Assembly (NCBI GenBank): GCA_029550525.1
Contig: JAKPHF010000056.1
Span: 124,001 to 188,000 of the forward strand
From: Planctomycetota bacterium
Lineage (GTDB): Bacteria; Planctomycetota; Phycisphaerae; UBA1845; PWPN01
Length of the DNA stretch: 64,000 nucleotides
Direction of reading: 5' to 3'
A model generated the notes under the pieces. The model was not told where the DNA came from. It was given only the letters and a program-made list of their open reading frames with translations, and did not search any database. Of the stretch, positions 49,843-58,315 are shown piece after piece. The translations under genes were made by a program, and so were the position numbers. The number at the start of each line of letters is the position of its first letter. Positions within the stretch are counted from its first letter, which is position 1.

Positions 49843-50742
49843 GTGCTGAAATCAATGAATCCCAGGCGTTTTCGGTATGTGGTTGGCCTCGCCCTCCTGG
49901 GCGGCTTGGGGATTCAGATCCAGCAAGCCCTCCAGGATTCGGCCGATGAAGCGCCCTCCGTCGTAGTGGTCAATCCGGCCAAGCTCACCGGCAACGCCGC
50001 GATCGCCGCTCCCGCTCCGCCTGCCGCGAATCGGATGGAGACCCTCGAAGAGCGGGCCGCCCGTGACCCCATCGGTTTCATCGAATTCTGCATCGACCGC
50101 TACGACCAGAGCGTGCGCGACTACAAGTGCATCTTCACCAAGCAGGAACTCATCGCCGGCAAGCTCAGCGCCGAGCAGGTGATGAGGGCCTTCTTCCGCG
50201 AGAAGCCCTTCAGCGTCCGGCTGGAATGGATCAAGAACGAGGACAAGTGTGCACGGGTGCTGTACGTCGCAGATCGCTGGATCGAGAAAGGCAAACAACT
50301 CGCGGTCGTCGAGCCGGGCAAGATCGCCCGGCTGTTCATCCCCTACGTCATGATGGAGATCGACGGCCGCGACGCACAGAAGAGCTCGCGCCGGACCATC
50401 AACCAGTTCGGGTTCCGCAATTCGCTCTCGCTCATTCTCAAGTACTGCAAGCTCGCCCAGGAAAAGGGCCTGCTCCACTTCGAATACGTGGGCCAGGGCG
50501 AGGTGGACGGCCGCGCGACGCTGGTGTTCGAGCGGCGGCTGCCCTACGTCGAGGGCGACCCCACGTGGCCCGACCGCGTTCTCGTCGTGCACATCGACAA
50601 GGAGCACCTGCTCCCATCGTTGTGCATCGCCTATGCCGACGACGAGAAGACGCAACTGCTCGGCAAGTACATGATGACCGACCTGCAGCTCAACGCGAAC
50701 CTGCCCGACGCGGTCTTCACCAAGGAAGGCATGGGCCTGTAA
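49843..50742 (+). CDS. DUF1571 exported protein, 299 aa
   Basis: DUF1571 proteins are small exported proteins widespread in planctomycetes; their function is unknown. The N-terminal signal/anchor is at 8-30. After an Ala/Pro linker the domain starts DPIGFIEFCIDRYDQSVRDY, continues with CIFTKQELIAGKLSAEQVM and FREKPFSVRLEWI, and ends in KYMMTDLQLNANL. The structure may resemble outer-membrane lipoprotein carriers such as LolA. GTG start with GAGG 8 bases upstream. It is followed after 80 bases by a squalene-synthase-like gene. Confidence 0.85.
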   Translation: MLKSMNPRRFRYVVGLALLGGLGIQIQQALQDSADEAPSVVVVNPAKLTGNAAIAAPAPPAANRMETLEERAARDPIGFIEFCIDRYDQSVRDYKCIFTKQELIAGKLSAEQVMRAFFREKPFSVRLEWIKNEDKCARVLYVADRWIEKGKQLAVVEPGKIARLFIPYVMMEIDGRDAQKSSRRTINQFGFRNSLSLILKYCKLAQEKGLLHFEYVGQGEVDGRATLVFERRLPYVEGDPTWPDRVLVVHIDKEHLLPSLCIAYADDEKTQLLGKYMMTDLQLNANLPDAVFTKEGMGL

Positions 50743-50822
50743 TCGTCGTCCGCATCGCCGGTTTTCACCCGCCACGCCGTCCGAAGCGTGGCAATCTTTT
50801 GCGCCGGCAGTATGATACACGC

Positions 50823-51833
50823 ATGCTTCAGCGTTCGAACCCCAGCGAGGCGTGGGATTTCTGCCGCCACATCCTCGTGGACGTATCGCGATCCTTCGCC
50901 ATCATCATCCCCGAGTGTCCCCCGCCCATCGATCGCGCGTTGTGCGTGGCTTACCTTCTTTGCCGCATTGCCGACACCATCGAGGACGAACCCGACCTCG
51001 ACGAATCGCGGCGGCTCGAACTGTTCGACGCCTTCCTGCGGGCTCTCAATGATCCCGGCGACGAGCACGCCCTGAGCGAGTTCCTGAATCGCTGGCCCGC
51101 CATGGAGTTCAGCGAGAGCGGCTACGGCGAGCTGGTCCGGGGGACAGCCCACGTACTGACCGTCTATTGCGAGTTGCCGCACGAAGTCCGCGAGCCCATC
51201 CGGATCTGCGTGCATGAGATGGTGGCCGGCATGCGAGCGATCGCGCCCGTCGAGACGCGCGACGGAATCAGCTTCTTCTGCCGCGATCTGTCCGACTTGG
51301 ACCGGTACTGCCACATTGTGGCCGGCACGGTGGGCGTCATGTCCACCGCCCTGTTCGAGTGGAAGCTCGCGGGCAGCGGCTTTGAGGCTTCTCCCGAATG
51401 GCGTGAAAAAGGCCGGCGGCTGGGGCTGGGCCTGCAGATGACTAACATCATCAAGGATTGCCGCGTCGACGCCGAACGTCGCGTCAGCTTCATCCCGTCG
51501 GCATACGTCACGCTAAACGAGGGCCGATTCGAACTGACCGGCCCCGGCCGCCGGGAAATCTTCACCCGCGCCGTCGAGCATCTGGACGCCGGCCTCGAGT
51601 ACACGCTAACCATTCCGCGGGAGAACACCGGCATTCGACGCTTCCTGCTGGGTTCACTGCTCCCGGCTATCGCCACGCTGCAAGTGGCCGCTTCCGGCAC
51701 AGAGCATCATCCCAAGATCGATCGCGACAAGATGATGCACATCATCGAACTGATCGCGGCCGAGCAAGTGACGGACGAAGCCATTCGCACGTGGTACGCC
51801 GAACACCGCGCGAGCGTCCTCGACTTGGTATAG
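50823..51833 (+). CDS. Squalene/phytoene synthase family, squalene-synthase-like, 336 aa
   Basis: Condenses two prenyl diphosphates head to head. The first Asp-rich motif is in LLCRIADTIEDEPD (Asp51, Asp55), the second in GLQMTNIIKDCRVDAERR. SRSFAIIIP and YCHIVAGTVGVMSTALFEW resemble eukaryotic-type squalene synthases more than bacterial HpnC/HpnD or phytoene synthases, so squalene is the likelier product. No hopanoid or carotenoid genes are adjacent. The start lacks a strong ribosome site but fits the family. Confidence 0.85.
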   Translation: MLQRSNPSEAWDFCRHILVDVSRSFAIIIPECPPPIDRALCVAYLLCRIADTIEDEPDLDESRRLELFDAFLRALNDPGDEHALSEFLNRWPAMEFSESGYGELVRGTAHVLTVYCELPHEVREPIRICVHEMVAGMRAIAPVETRDGISFFCRDLSDLDRYCHIVAGTVGVMSTALFEWKLAGSGFEASPEWREKGRRLGLGLQMTNIIKDCRVDAERRVSFIPSAYVTLNEGRFELTGPGRREIFTRAVEHLDAGLEYTLTIPRENTGIRRFLLGSLLPAIATLQVAASGTEHHPKIDRDKMMHIIELIAAEQVTDEAIRTWYAEHRASVLDLV

Positions 51834-51999
51834 AGCTATGAGCTGTGAGCCATGGGCTCTGAGCAAAGGGCGGTGTTTATCCAAGAAGATAATTTCGGTG
51901 AGGCGATCCGTGGGTTTACACACGCGGCTATCGACTTTCGCCCCTTCGGGGCGGAATCGAGTCCTGGCTCATGGCTCACCGCTCATAGCTCATAGCTTC
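51833..51999. repeat. Heptamer arrays (GAGCTAT type), inverted pair flanking a 90-base core
   Basis: GAGCTAT-GAGCTGT-GAGCCAT-GGGCTCT at 51833-51874 and CATGGCT-CACCGCT-CATAGCT-CATAGCT at 51965-51999 are in opposite orientation. They flank a unique core, which includes GCCCCTTCGGGGC, a small hairpin. The whole gap between the two plus-strand genes is made of this structure. Confidence 0.75.
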
Positions 52000-52009
52000 A
52001 GAGGACACC

Positions 52010-53101
52010 ATGAGAATATCGCGTAGAAGTTTGCTGGCAACAGGCGGTGCCTGGGCCGCCGGTGCGACTTGGCAGCGGATCGCCCAGGCAGGCCAGGTCG
52101 GCGGAACCATCCAGGAGTTCGAGCGCGATCTATGGGCCGCCCGGCGAGAGAAATACCATCATCCGAAGATCGATATTGTCGGCCGAGGCTTTCGGCCCGT
52201 CGGCGGCGCGGTGGCCGACTTCGGTCTGGCTGAGCACGACGGACGCGTGCATTTCTTCTACATCGAACGGCGGCTACAGGAAGGTACGCCCTTCTATCCC
52301 GGCCACGAAATCTACTTCGGCCACGCATCGACGGCCAATCTGTTCGACTGGGAAGTGCACGAGCCGGTCATGCTCATACGGCCCGGCACGTGGGAGGGCG
52401 CACACGTGTGGGCGCCCTGCATCGTCCGCCGAGGCGACGAGTTCATCATGGCCTATACCGGCGTGAACCGGCACATGTCGCAGGACATCGGCCTGGCCTC
52501 CAGCCGCGATCTGTTCGAGTGGACACGCTGGGAGTCCAACCCCATCTCGCCTTGCCGCAACAGCGACTGGGCCGACTGGCGTGAAGACCGTATCTCCTCC
52601 TGCCGCGATCCCCACCTGTTTGAGCACGACGGGCAATGGTGGCTGAGCTACACCGCCAACACCAAGGAAGGTGCGTCCTGTGTGGCCCTGGCCCGCACGC
52701 GCGATTTCAAGACCTGGCACGATTGCGGCCCCATCTGCATCGGGCCGGCCGACGGCTACGAGATGCGCGTGGACGGCGGCCATCCGCAGGGCAGCCTCGA
52801 GTCCGCCCACATCTTGCGCCGTCGCGGCCGTTGGCACATGCTGGTCAAGGCCAAGGTTCGCGACGCCGACCAGGCCAATTGGATCATCACCAGCGACCGG
52901 CACGACCGGTTCGACTTCGCCGCCCGCCGCGAATTCTGGCCCGAGGGCTTCGGCATCGAGGTCGTCCGCGACCGCGGCGACCGCACGCTCCTGGCCACGT
53001 TCTTCGACGGACACATCCGCTTCGGCACGGTCGATTGGCGAGCGGATACCCCCACCGCGCGGTTGATCGCCAGTGCCGACGAACTCCGCGAGTGGCAATG
53101 A
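52010..53101 (+). CDS. Tat-exported five-bladed beta-propeller glycosidase-like protein (GH43/GH32 clan), 363 aa
   Basis: The N-terminus MRISRRSLLATGGAWAAGA is a twin-arginine signal, implying export in folded form. The propeller shows DFGLAEHDGRVHFFYIER, HVWAPCIVRRGDEFIMAYTG, SCRDPHLFEHDGQWWLSY and an Asp/Glu-rich fourth blade, as in GH43, GH32, GH68 and GH130 enzymes. Candidate catalytic acids are Asp in the first blade and in RDPHLF; the third is unclear. Substrate unknown. AGAGGA lies 7 bases before the ATG. It converges on uppP. Confidence 0.78.
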   Translation: MRISRRSLLATGGAWAAGATWQRIAQAGQVGGTIQEFERDLWAARREKYHHPKIDIVGRGFRPVGGAVADFGLAEHDGRVHFFYIERRLQEGTPFYPGHEIYFGHASTANLFDWEVHEPVMLIRPGTWEGAHVWAPCIVRRGDEFIMAYTGVNRHMSQDIGLASSRDLFEWTRWESNPISPCRNSDWADWREDRISSCRDPHLFEHDGQWWLSYTANTKEGASCVALARTRDFKTWHDCGPICIGPADGYEMRVDGGHPQGSLESAHILRRRGRWHMLVKAKVRDADQANWIITSDRHDRFDFAARREFWPEGFGIEVVRDRGDRTLLATFFDGHIRFGTVDWRADTPTARLIASADELREWQ

Positions 53102-53102
53102 G

Positions 53103-53122
53103 GGGCGGGCTGGCGCCCGCCC
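53103..53122. repeat. REP-like palindrome, family B (variant)
   Basis: GGGCGGGC-TG-GCGCCCGCCC, immediately after the glycosidase-like gene's stop; a variant of the GGCGGGCG/CGCCCGCC palindrome. Confidence 0.5.
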
Positions 53123-53125
53123 AGC

Positions 53126-53214
53126 TGTGAGCTATGAGCTATGGGCTGTGAGCTATGGACATGACGTTCCAAGCTCATGGCTCATGGCTGACAGCTGATA
53201 GCTGAGAGCTGATG
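53126..53214. repeat. Heptamer array hairpin (GAGCTAT type) between convergent genes
   Basis: Left arm GAGCTAT-GAGCTAT-GGGCTGT-GAGCTATGG, a loop of about 12 bases, then AAGCTCATGGCTCATGG as the right arm, followed by GCTGACA-GCTGATA-GCTGAGA units. It fills the 114-base gap between two convergent genes and could block read-through in both directions. Confidence 0.75.
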
Positions 53215-53215
53215 G

Positions 53216-54037
53216 CTACCGCAGGGCTACGATTAACACGATCACGGCCAGGATGATGCGGTACACGGCGAACGGCGTGAACTTGTGCGTCTGGATGTAG
53301 CGCATGAACGCCGCCACGACGATCAGGGCTACCACGAAGGAGACGGCAAACCCCAGACCGAGCAGCGCGAACTGGTCGCTGGCCAACTCGTGGCGGTGCT
53401 TGAGAAGCGAGTAGCCACCTGCCGCAAACATAGTGGGGATGGACAGGAAGAACGAGAACTCCGCCGCCGCGGCCGGGGTCAACCCCACCGCCAGGGCGCC
53501 CATAATGGTCGCCGCCGATCGCGACGTGCCGGGAATCAGGGCCAGGCACTGGGCGACGCCGATCACCAGCGCGATCTGGAGCGGCACGGCCGCCACCGTG
53601 TGGTACTTCGGCGTGCGCACCACCCGCTCGATGAGGATGATCAACACGCCGCCGACGAGCAGCGCTCCCGCCACCACCAATGGCGTCTTGAGGTTCTCGG
53701 TGATCCAGTCGCCGAACAGCTTGCCGATGATGGCCGCCGGCAGGAATGCCACGAACAGCTTGACCAGGATGTGCTCGTGCCACACCCGGGCGGTGGAATG
53801 GAAGGTCAATCGCCACAAGGGCCGCCAGAAGTACAGGACGACGGCGAGGATGGCTCCGGTCTGGATGAAGATATCGAAGAGTTCTTTCCAGAACTGAATC
53901 CGACTCGATTCCATCCTCCCGTCGCGAATGCCCAGCAGCGGCTCGACCAGAATCATGTGGCCGGTGCTGGAAACGGGCAGGAATTCGGTCAGCCCTTCGA
54001 CGATGCCCAGAATGATCGAACGCCAAAAATCGGTCAT
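53216..54037 (-). CDS. uppP: Undecaprenyl-diphosphatase (BacA/UppP type), 273 aa
   Basis: Integral membrane enzyme that recycles undecaprenyl diphosphate to the lipid carrier used for peptidoglycan and glycans. The signatures EGLTEFLPVSSTGH (14-27) and PGTSRSAATIM are complete, with about eight membrane spans. It lies last in the line rimO-pgsA-pgpA-(amphi-Trp gene)-uppP, all on the minus strand, consistent with an envelope-lipid group. Confidence 0.96.
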   Translation of the reverse strand: MTDFWRSIILGIVEGLTEFLPVSSTGHMILVEPLLGIRDGRMESSRIQFWKELFDIFIQTGAILAVVLYFWRPLWRLTFHSTARVWHEHILVKLFVAFLPAAIIGKLFGDWITENLKTPLVVAGALLVGGVLIILIERVVRTPKYHTVAAVPLQIALVIGVAQCLALIPGTSRSAATIMGALAVGLTPAAAAEFSFFLSIPTMFAAGGYSLLKHRHELASDQFALLGLGFAVSFVVALIVVAAFMRYIQTHKFTPFAVYRIILAVIVLIVALR

Positions 54038-54056
54038 GAACGATACTCTCGAAGAA

Positions 54057-54143
54057 GCTGTCAGCTATCAGCTGTCAGCCATGCGTATCAACCGCGTCAC
54101 GGAGGCCTCAACTCTCAAGCCTCAGGTCTCAAGCCTCAGGCCC
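54057..54143. repeat. Heptamer arrays (AGCTGTC and CTCAAGC types)
   Basis: AGCTGTC-AGCTATC-AGCTGTC-AGCC (54057-54085), then CTCAAGC-CTCAGGT-CTCAAGC-CTCAGGC (54113-54143). They fill the gap between uppP and the amphi-Trp gene. Confidence 0.7.
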
Positions 54144-54145
54144 CC

Positions 54146-54376
54146 TCAAAGTCGCCACGTCAACTGAAACTCGATCTCCTCCTGCGACTCGCCACGTTCG
54201 TGTTCGATATTGATAGTGGCATGGGCGGGAATGAGGATGCGTTCGCCGGCAATCTGGATTCGAAAAGGCTTGCCCTGCTCGATGGCGTCGGCCAGCCGGC
54301 GGAGCTTGGCCACCAACTGGCGGGCCGGGTAGTTCTTTTCGATATCGCGTTTGCGCCGTTTGGAGGTTTTCTTCAT
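54146..54376 (-). CDS. Amphi-Trp domain protein, 76 aa
   Basis: A small basic-to-acidic protein: MKKTSKRRKRDIEK leads into LRRLADAIEQGKPFRIQIAGE, RILIPAHATINIEHERG and EEIEFQLTW, the conserved pattern of the amphi-Trp domain, named for a conserved C-terminal Trp. The function of this domain is unknown. The start is chosen by homology; the ribosome site is weak. The neighbours are phospholipid and lipid-carrier genes, but a link is not shown. Confidence 0.75.
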   Translation of the reverse strand: MKKTSKRRKRDIEKNYPARQLVAKLRRLADAIEQGKPFRIQIAGERILIPAHATINIEHERGESQEEIEFQLTWRL

Positions 54377-54470
54377 GGGCAAAGCATACTCGCGGCCGCG
54401 TGCCCTGCCAACCGCACGAATCCGGCCTGGCATCAGCGAAACACTCGCCAGTTCGGAATGGCGGGTCGCT

Positions 54471-55070
54471 TCAGTTCATGACGAACACGCACCGGAAGAG
54501 GATCTGTCCCACAATATTCGCGTAGACACCTGCCCCCAGATCGTCCATGAGAATGCCCCACCCGGCCGGCAGCCTCTCCAGTTGACGGGCGGGCGGAGGC
54601 TTGAGCACGTCGAACACGCGGAACAGAAAGAACTGTGTCGCGAAGATGGCGGCGACGGAAAGGAACTGTTCATGCAGCAAGGGCAGCGGCAGGCCGACCA
54701 ATGCCATCCACTGACCGGCAAATTCGTCGAGCACCACGTGCCCGGGGTCGCCTTGCTTGCGGGCTCTCGCGGCGTAGTAGCCCACGGCCCATGGCCCCCA
54801 GACCACGCAGCCTGCGCTCGCCAGCAGGACAAGCGCCGCCCAGGCGACGTGGATCGGCACCGCTGCGCCCCGGGACTCTGCCGCCGCGCCGCCGAAGACC
54901 ATCGGCCAGACCGCCCAGATGACCAGGCTTACGAGGATGGCCCCCGCCGAGCCGAACGTACCCGACGCCACCGGCGCATATCCCAAGCCGAAGCCGCTCA
55001 TCATCAGCCAGGCGAGCGTGGACTTGCGAGGTGGAACGGGTTCCGTCGGTGAGGCGGAGGATTCAGTCAT
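54471..55070 (-). CDS. pgpA: Phosphatidylglycerophosphatase A, 199 aa
   Basis: Removes the phosphate of phosphatidylglycerol phosphate to give phosphatidylglycerol. Motifs GFGLGYAPVASGTFGSAGA near the N-terminus, HVVLDEFAGQWMAL in the middle and FRVFDVLKPPPARQLERLPAGWGILMDD near the C-terminus match PgpA. Four or so membrane spans. The gene that makes its substrate, pgsA, lies 136 bases upstream on the same strand. Confidence 0.93.
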   Translation of the reverse strand: MTESSASPTEPVPPRKSTLAWLMMSGFGLGYAPVASGTFGSAGAILVSLVIWAVWPMVFGGAAAESRGAAVPIHVAWAALVLLASAGCVVWGPWAVGYYAARARKQGDPGHVVLDEFAGQWMALVGLPLPLLHEQFLSVAAIFATQFFLFRVFDVLKPPPARQLERLPAGWGILMDDLGAGVYANIVGQILFRCVFVMN

Positions 55071-55118
55071 GGCCAACAGTTAACCCGGCGCAGCCGAATT
55101 GTGCAAATCCCCGGCGAG

Positions 55119-55137
55119 GGCGGGGCTTGACCCCACC
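55119..55137. repeat. REP-like palindrome, family C (damaged copy)
   Basis: GGCGGGGCTTGACCCCACC: the left arm matches the family, the right arm carries a change. It sits in the gap between pgsA and pgpA. Confidence 0.45.
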
Positions 55138-55206
55138 GTCTCTTTTCCTGTGCGGGTGATTTCCTTGAGTGTGGAAGCAAGACGAAACAGTTGGTTCCCG
55201 CCCCGC

Positions 55207-55839
55207 TCAGACGCCCGTCGCCCCCTTGGGTGCCACCGACATCTGCGACAACACACCTCGGGCCGCGTGGAGGTAAGGAATGGCGGACAGGAACGTGACG
55301 ATCACGGTCAGATAGACCATGAAGGGCCGCAATTGCGTGCAGATCTTCACCCACTCCGGGTGAGCCACGGTGAGGATGACCCACACGATCGTGACGGATT
55401 GCAGGGCCATCTTGGCTTTGCCGTAGGCGTTGGCGGCAAACGACTGCCCGGCCGCCTCGGTCACGCCGCGCAGGCTCGTGACCAGCAATTCGCGGCCCAG
55501 GATGACGACCACCATCCATCCGGCCACGTCGCTGAGGCGCATGCCGCGACTGCTGATGAAGCCGTCACCGGCGAGAAAAATATAAGCGCCAATGACCAGA
55601 ATCTTATCGACAAACGGATCGATGACGCGTCCGAACGAGGTCACCTGGTTGTGCTTGCGGGCCAGGTAGCCATCGACGACGTCGCTGAGTGCGGCGATGA
55701 CGAACAAGCCGGCCGACAAGTCGAGCAGCCAAGTCTGGGGTTGCGCAGCTCGGCCGTCGTACTGGGCCAGGCACGCGAAGAACACGACCGCCATGGCCAG
55801 ACGGGCCAGCGTAATCTGATTGGGAAGGTTGATTTTCAT
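55207..55839 (-). CDS. pgsA: CDP-diacylglycerol-glycerol-3-phosphate 3-phosphatidyltransferase, 210 aa
   Basis: Membrane enzyme forming phosphatidylglycerol phosphate. The CDP-alcohol phosphotransferase signature D-x2-DG-x2-AR-x8-G-x3-D-x3-D is perfect, from Asp53 to Asp78. Several membrane spans follow. The N-terminus MKINLPNQITLARL is typical of PgsA. It is 72 bases downstream of rimO and precedes pgpA, so the two steps of phosphatidylglycerol synthesis are encoded together. Confidence 0.95.
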   Translation of the reverse strand: MKINLPNQITLARLAMAVVFFACLAQYDGRAAQPQTWLLDLSAGLFVIAALSDVVDGYLARKHNQVTSFGRVIDPFVDKILVIGAYIFLAGDGFISSRGMRLSDVAGWMVVVILGRELLVTSLRGVTEAAGQSFAANAYGKAKMALQSVTIVWVILTVAHPEWVKICTQLRPFMVYLTVIVTFLSAIPYLHAARGVLSQMSVAPKGATGV

Positions 55840-55911
55840 GTGACGCGCCCGCTCCCCCTACCGCGTCGGCGGGTCGATGACTCCCACGCCACCGGCTCGA
55901 ACCGGCGGAAC

Positions 55912-57306
55912 TCACAGTACGGGCAGGATAGCATCGGTCGGACGGGCAATCAAATCGTAATCTTCGGACCGTTCGACCAGGACCCGGACAAACTCGCCGG
56001 GCCGCAGCTTCTTGGCGACCACATGGGTGACTGAATCGACTTCGGGCGCCTGGCCTGCATGCCGGCCGACGTACCGCCCCTTGCCCGCCGCCGAATCGAT
56101 GAGGACGTCCAGGAATCGGCCCTTTTGCTCCGCCGCAGCCTGGAAAGCGACCTCCTGCTGAACCTCCATGATGGCATTGGCCCGGGCCTCCTTCACCTCG
56201 GCCGGCAACTGGTCTTTCATGCGGCCCGCCGGCGTGTCCGGCTCGAGCGAGTAAGGAAACACGCCCACCGCGGAAAAACGGAACGCGCGGACGAAATCCA
56301 GCAGTTCCTCGAATTCCGCCTCGGTCTCGCCCGGGAAGCCGGAAATGAACGTGGTCCGGATGGTCACGCCGGGGATGCGGTCGCGCAACTTGCCCAGAAG
56401 CTGCTCCGTCTGGGCCCGCGTCACCCGCCGGTGCATGGCCTTGAGCACGCGGTCGTTGATGTGCTGCAGCGGGATGTCGATGTACTTGACGATCCGGTCG
56501 CACTCGGCGATGGCGTCGATCATTTCGTCGGTGAACACGCTAGGATAGGCGTAGAGCAGCCGGATCCAGCGAACGCCGTCCACCCGGTTCAGCTCACGCA
56601 GCAGGCCGGCCAGCCCCGCGGCGTAGTCGATGTCCTGCCCGTAGCTGGTGGTGTCCTGGCCGATGAGGTTCAGTTCGACCGCCCCGTCGCTGACCAGTTC
56701 GCGGGCCTCGGCGAGAATGGCTTGTGGCGGCTTGGAACGCATGGGACCGCGGATGGCCGGGATGGTGCAAAACGTGCACTTCTGGTTACAGCCTTCGCTC
56801 ACCCGCAGGTACGCGTAATGACGCGGCGTGAGCCGCAGGCGGGCGGTGTCCGTGGCCACGTAGGGGTGGTAGTCGCCCAGGTACAGGTCAGCCGGGCGAA
56901 CCGGGCGACGTTTTGCCCGAGACTGCCTGGTGTCGGCGGATTCGCCGTCGCCACCCAGCACGGCCCGGACAATGTCGTCCCGTTGATGCACGCCCACCAA
57001 GGCGTCGATGCCTGGCACGTCCTCGAGCAGCCGTGTCCCGTCCCGCTGCACGAGGCAGCCTGCCACGACCACGCGGCGACATCGGCCCTTCCGCTTGCTG
57101 GCCACCGCAGCGGCGATCTCCTCGTGCGCCTCGGCCCGCGAGGCCTCCAGGAAGCCGCACGTGTTAATGACGATCACGTCGGCCTCGGACTCGTCGCCGG
57201 TGATGATCGCACCGCCCTCGACGAGCTGCCCCAGCATCTTTTCGGAGTCGACGAGGTTCTTGGCACAGCCCAGAGCCACAAACGCCACTTTCAGCGGTTC
57301 AGTCAA
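55912..57306 (-). CDS. rimO: Ribosomal protein S12 methylthiotransferase RimO, 464 aa
   Basis: Radical-SAM enzyme that adds a methylthio group to an Asp of ribosomal protein S12. The N-terminal MTTase domain has FVALGCAKNLVDSE and INTCGFLEAS for the auxiliary cluster. The radical SAM motif is SEGCNQKCTFCTIP, and a TRAM domain follows at the C-terminus (about 400-464). TTG start with AAAGGA 9 bases upstream; a promoter lies just before it (57337). Confidence 0.95.
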   Translation of the reverse strand: MTEPLKVAFVALGCAKNLVDSEKMLGQLVEGGAIITGDESEADVIVINTCGFLEASRAEAHEEIAAAVASKRKGRCRRVVVAGCLVQRDGTRLLEDVPGIDALVGVHQRDDIVRAVLGGDGESADTRQSRAKRRPVRPADLYLGDYHPYVATDTARLRLTPRHYAYLRVSEGCNQKCTFCTIPAIRGPMRSKPPQAILAEARELVSDGAVELNLIGQDTTSYGQDIDYAAGLAGLLRELNRVDGVRWIRLLYAYPSVFTDEMIDAIAECDRIVKYIDIPLQHINDRVLKAMHRRVTRAQTEQLLGKLRDRIPGVTIRTTFISGFPGETEAEFEELLDFVRAFRFSAVGVFPYSLEPDTPAGRMKDQLPAEVKEARANAIMEVQQEVAFQAAAEQKGRFLDVLIDSAAGKGRYVGRHAGQAPEVDSVTHVVAKKLRPGEFVRVLVERSEDYDLIARPTDAILPVL

Positions 57307-57336
57307 GCGGATATTCCTTTCAGGATAAGACCTTAC

Positions 57337-57342
57337 AGTATA
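57337..57342 (-). promoter_or_regulatory. Extended -10 promoter of rimO
   Basis: On the minus strand TTGC-TATACT gives a TGN-extended -10 with 5/6 match to TATAAT. The -35 is poor (TTGGAC at 19 bases). The predicted leader to the TTG at 57306 is about 25 nt. Confidence 0.5.
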
Positions 57343-57354
57343 GCAATAGTGACG

Positions 57355-57535
57355 GTCCCAAGTCCAAGCAACGCCCGCCCTTCTCCTCCCGCCGCCGTCT
57401 CCGGTCCCCGTTCCCCCGCGCATCCTTCTTTCTCCCCTTCGCCGCGTCCCCGCGGCTTTGCTTTCTCCCCCTCGCCGCGTCCCGCGTCGCCGCGTCCATC
57501 TTTTCTCCCCTCTCGCTGCCCTCGAAACGGCGGCG
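57355..57535. repeat. Pyrimidine-rich low-complexity tract with CCGCGTC units
   Basis: Almost purely C/T plus-strand sequence (TTCTCCTCCCGCC, TTTCTCCCC) with repeated CGCCGCGTCC units. Related CGCCGCGT/CGCCGTGT units recur at 63012-63060, upstream of the last gene. It lies between the divergent rimO and STAS genes. Confidence 0.55.
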
Positions 57536-57585
57536 GCTGGCCCTTAGAATGGCACGACTCGACACTATTGAAAGGGGAGACTTTC

Positions 57586-57957
57586 ATGGCCGGCACGGCA
57601 CGACTACTCATCCATCCCATCCGCGACGTGACCGTCGTCACCGTCCAGGACTCGTCCATTCTGGACAGCGTCGCAGTCGAGGCCATGGGTGAGGAACTCT
57701 ACGACCTGGTGGACAACAAAGCCCGCAAGAAGCTCGTACTGGATTTCACCAAGGTGCAGTTCCTCTCGTCGTCCGCGCTGGGCGTGCTCATCACGCTTCG
57801 CAAGAAGGCGGCCGCCATCAAGGGTGACGTCGTCCTCTGCGGTCTGCGCAAGGACTTGATGAAGGTCTTCGAGATTACCAACCTGAACAAGGTGTTCACG
57901 TTCGCCCCCACCGAGGAAAAGGCGCTTGCTCACTTCGGGATCACGACGGCCGGCTGA
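57586..57957 (+). CDS. STAS-domain anti-anti-sigma factor, 123 aa
   Basis: Single STAS domain like SpoIIAA/RsbV: VTVVTVQDSSILDS, then KLVLDFTKVQFLSSSALGVLI with the phosphorylatable Ser within Ser61-63. Such proteins release a sigma factor or partner from an anti-sigma kinase; no partner kinase is adjacent. AAAGGGGAG lies 7 bases before the ATG. The frame continues open far upstream, but this start is clear. Confidence 0.92.
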   Translation: MAGTARLLIHPIRDVTVVTVQDSSILDSVAVEAMGEELYDLVDNKARKKLVLDFTKVQFLSSSALGVLITLRKKAAAIKGDVVLCGLRKDLMKVFEITNLNKVFTFAPTEEKALAHFGITTAG

Positions 57958-58315
57958 CACTCCGGAGCACTCCCCGGTGCTCCCGCCCCCGGAATGCCGC
58001 CAAGTGCGGCTTCCCCACTTCCGTTCGCTACGCTGCTGCGCTCGGAGGTTCCCCCAAATTCGTCCGCTCGGCACTGGGGCCGTTGCCTGACCGGGAACTC
58101 CGCGCCTAAGCATCATGTGAGCGTCCGATAGTTCTCGGCAAGCCGCATGTTCTCGGACTGCGATGGGAATCGCGGCTCCGCCGGGCGTTCCCGAGCTTCA
58201 AATTGATCGTGAGATCGGATTGAGAATCCGGTTTTGCGAGATAGGATCTATTAGATCACCCAGTCAGACCAAGGAAGATCAAGAAGGCGAGCAGGCACTC
58301 GCCAAGGGAGAGCCT
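57958..58315. other. Intergenic region between STAS and lysozyme-like genes
   Basis: The 358 bases include a GGAGCAC/GTGCTCC stem just after the STAS stop without a T tract, and the promoter of the next gene (58220-58247). The rest shows nothing recognisable. Confidence 0.45.
58220..58247 (+). promoter_or_regulatory. Sigma70-type promoter of the lysozyme-like gene
   Basis: TTGAGA (58220-58225, 5/6) and TAGGAT (58242-58247, 4/6) with 16-base spacing. Predicted leader about 60 nt to the ATG at 58316. Confidence 0.45.

Noticed and set aside
50127..50822. Upstream extension of the squalene-synthase-like frame by 232 codons
   Set aside because: It overlaps the DUF1571 gene in another frame; the family homology begins at 50823.
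56059..57585. Upstream extension of the STAS frame by about 509 codons
   Set aside because: It is antisense to rimO and through a pyrimidine-rich tract. The STAS ATG at 57586 has a perfect ribosome site and normal length.
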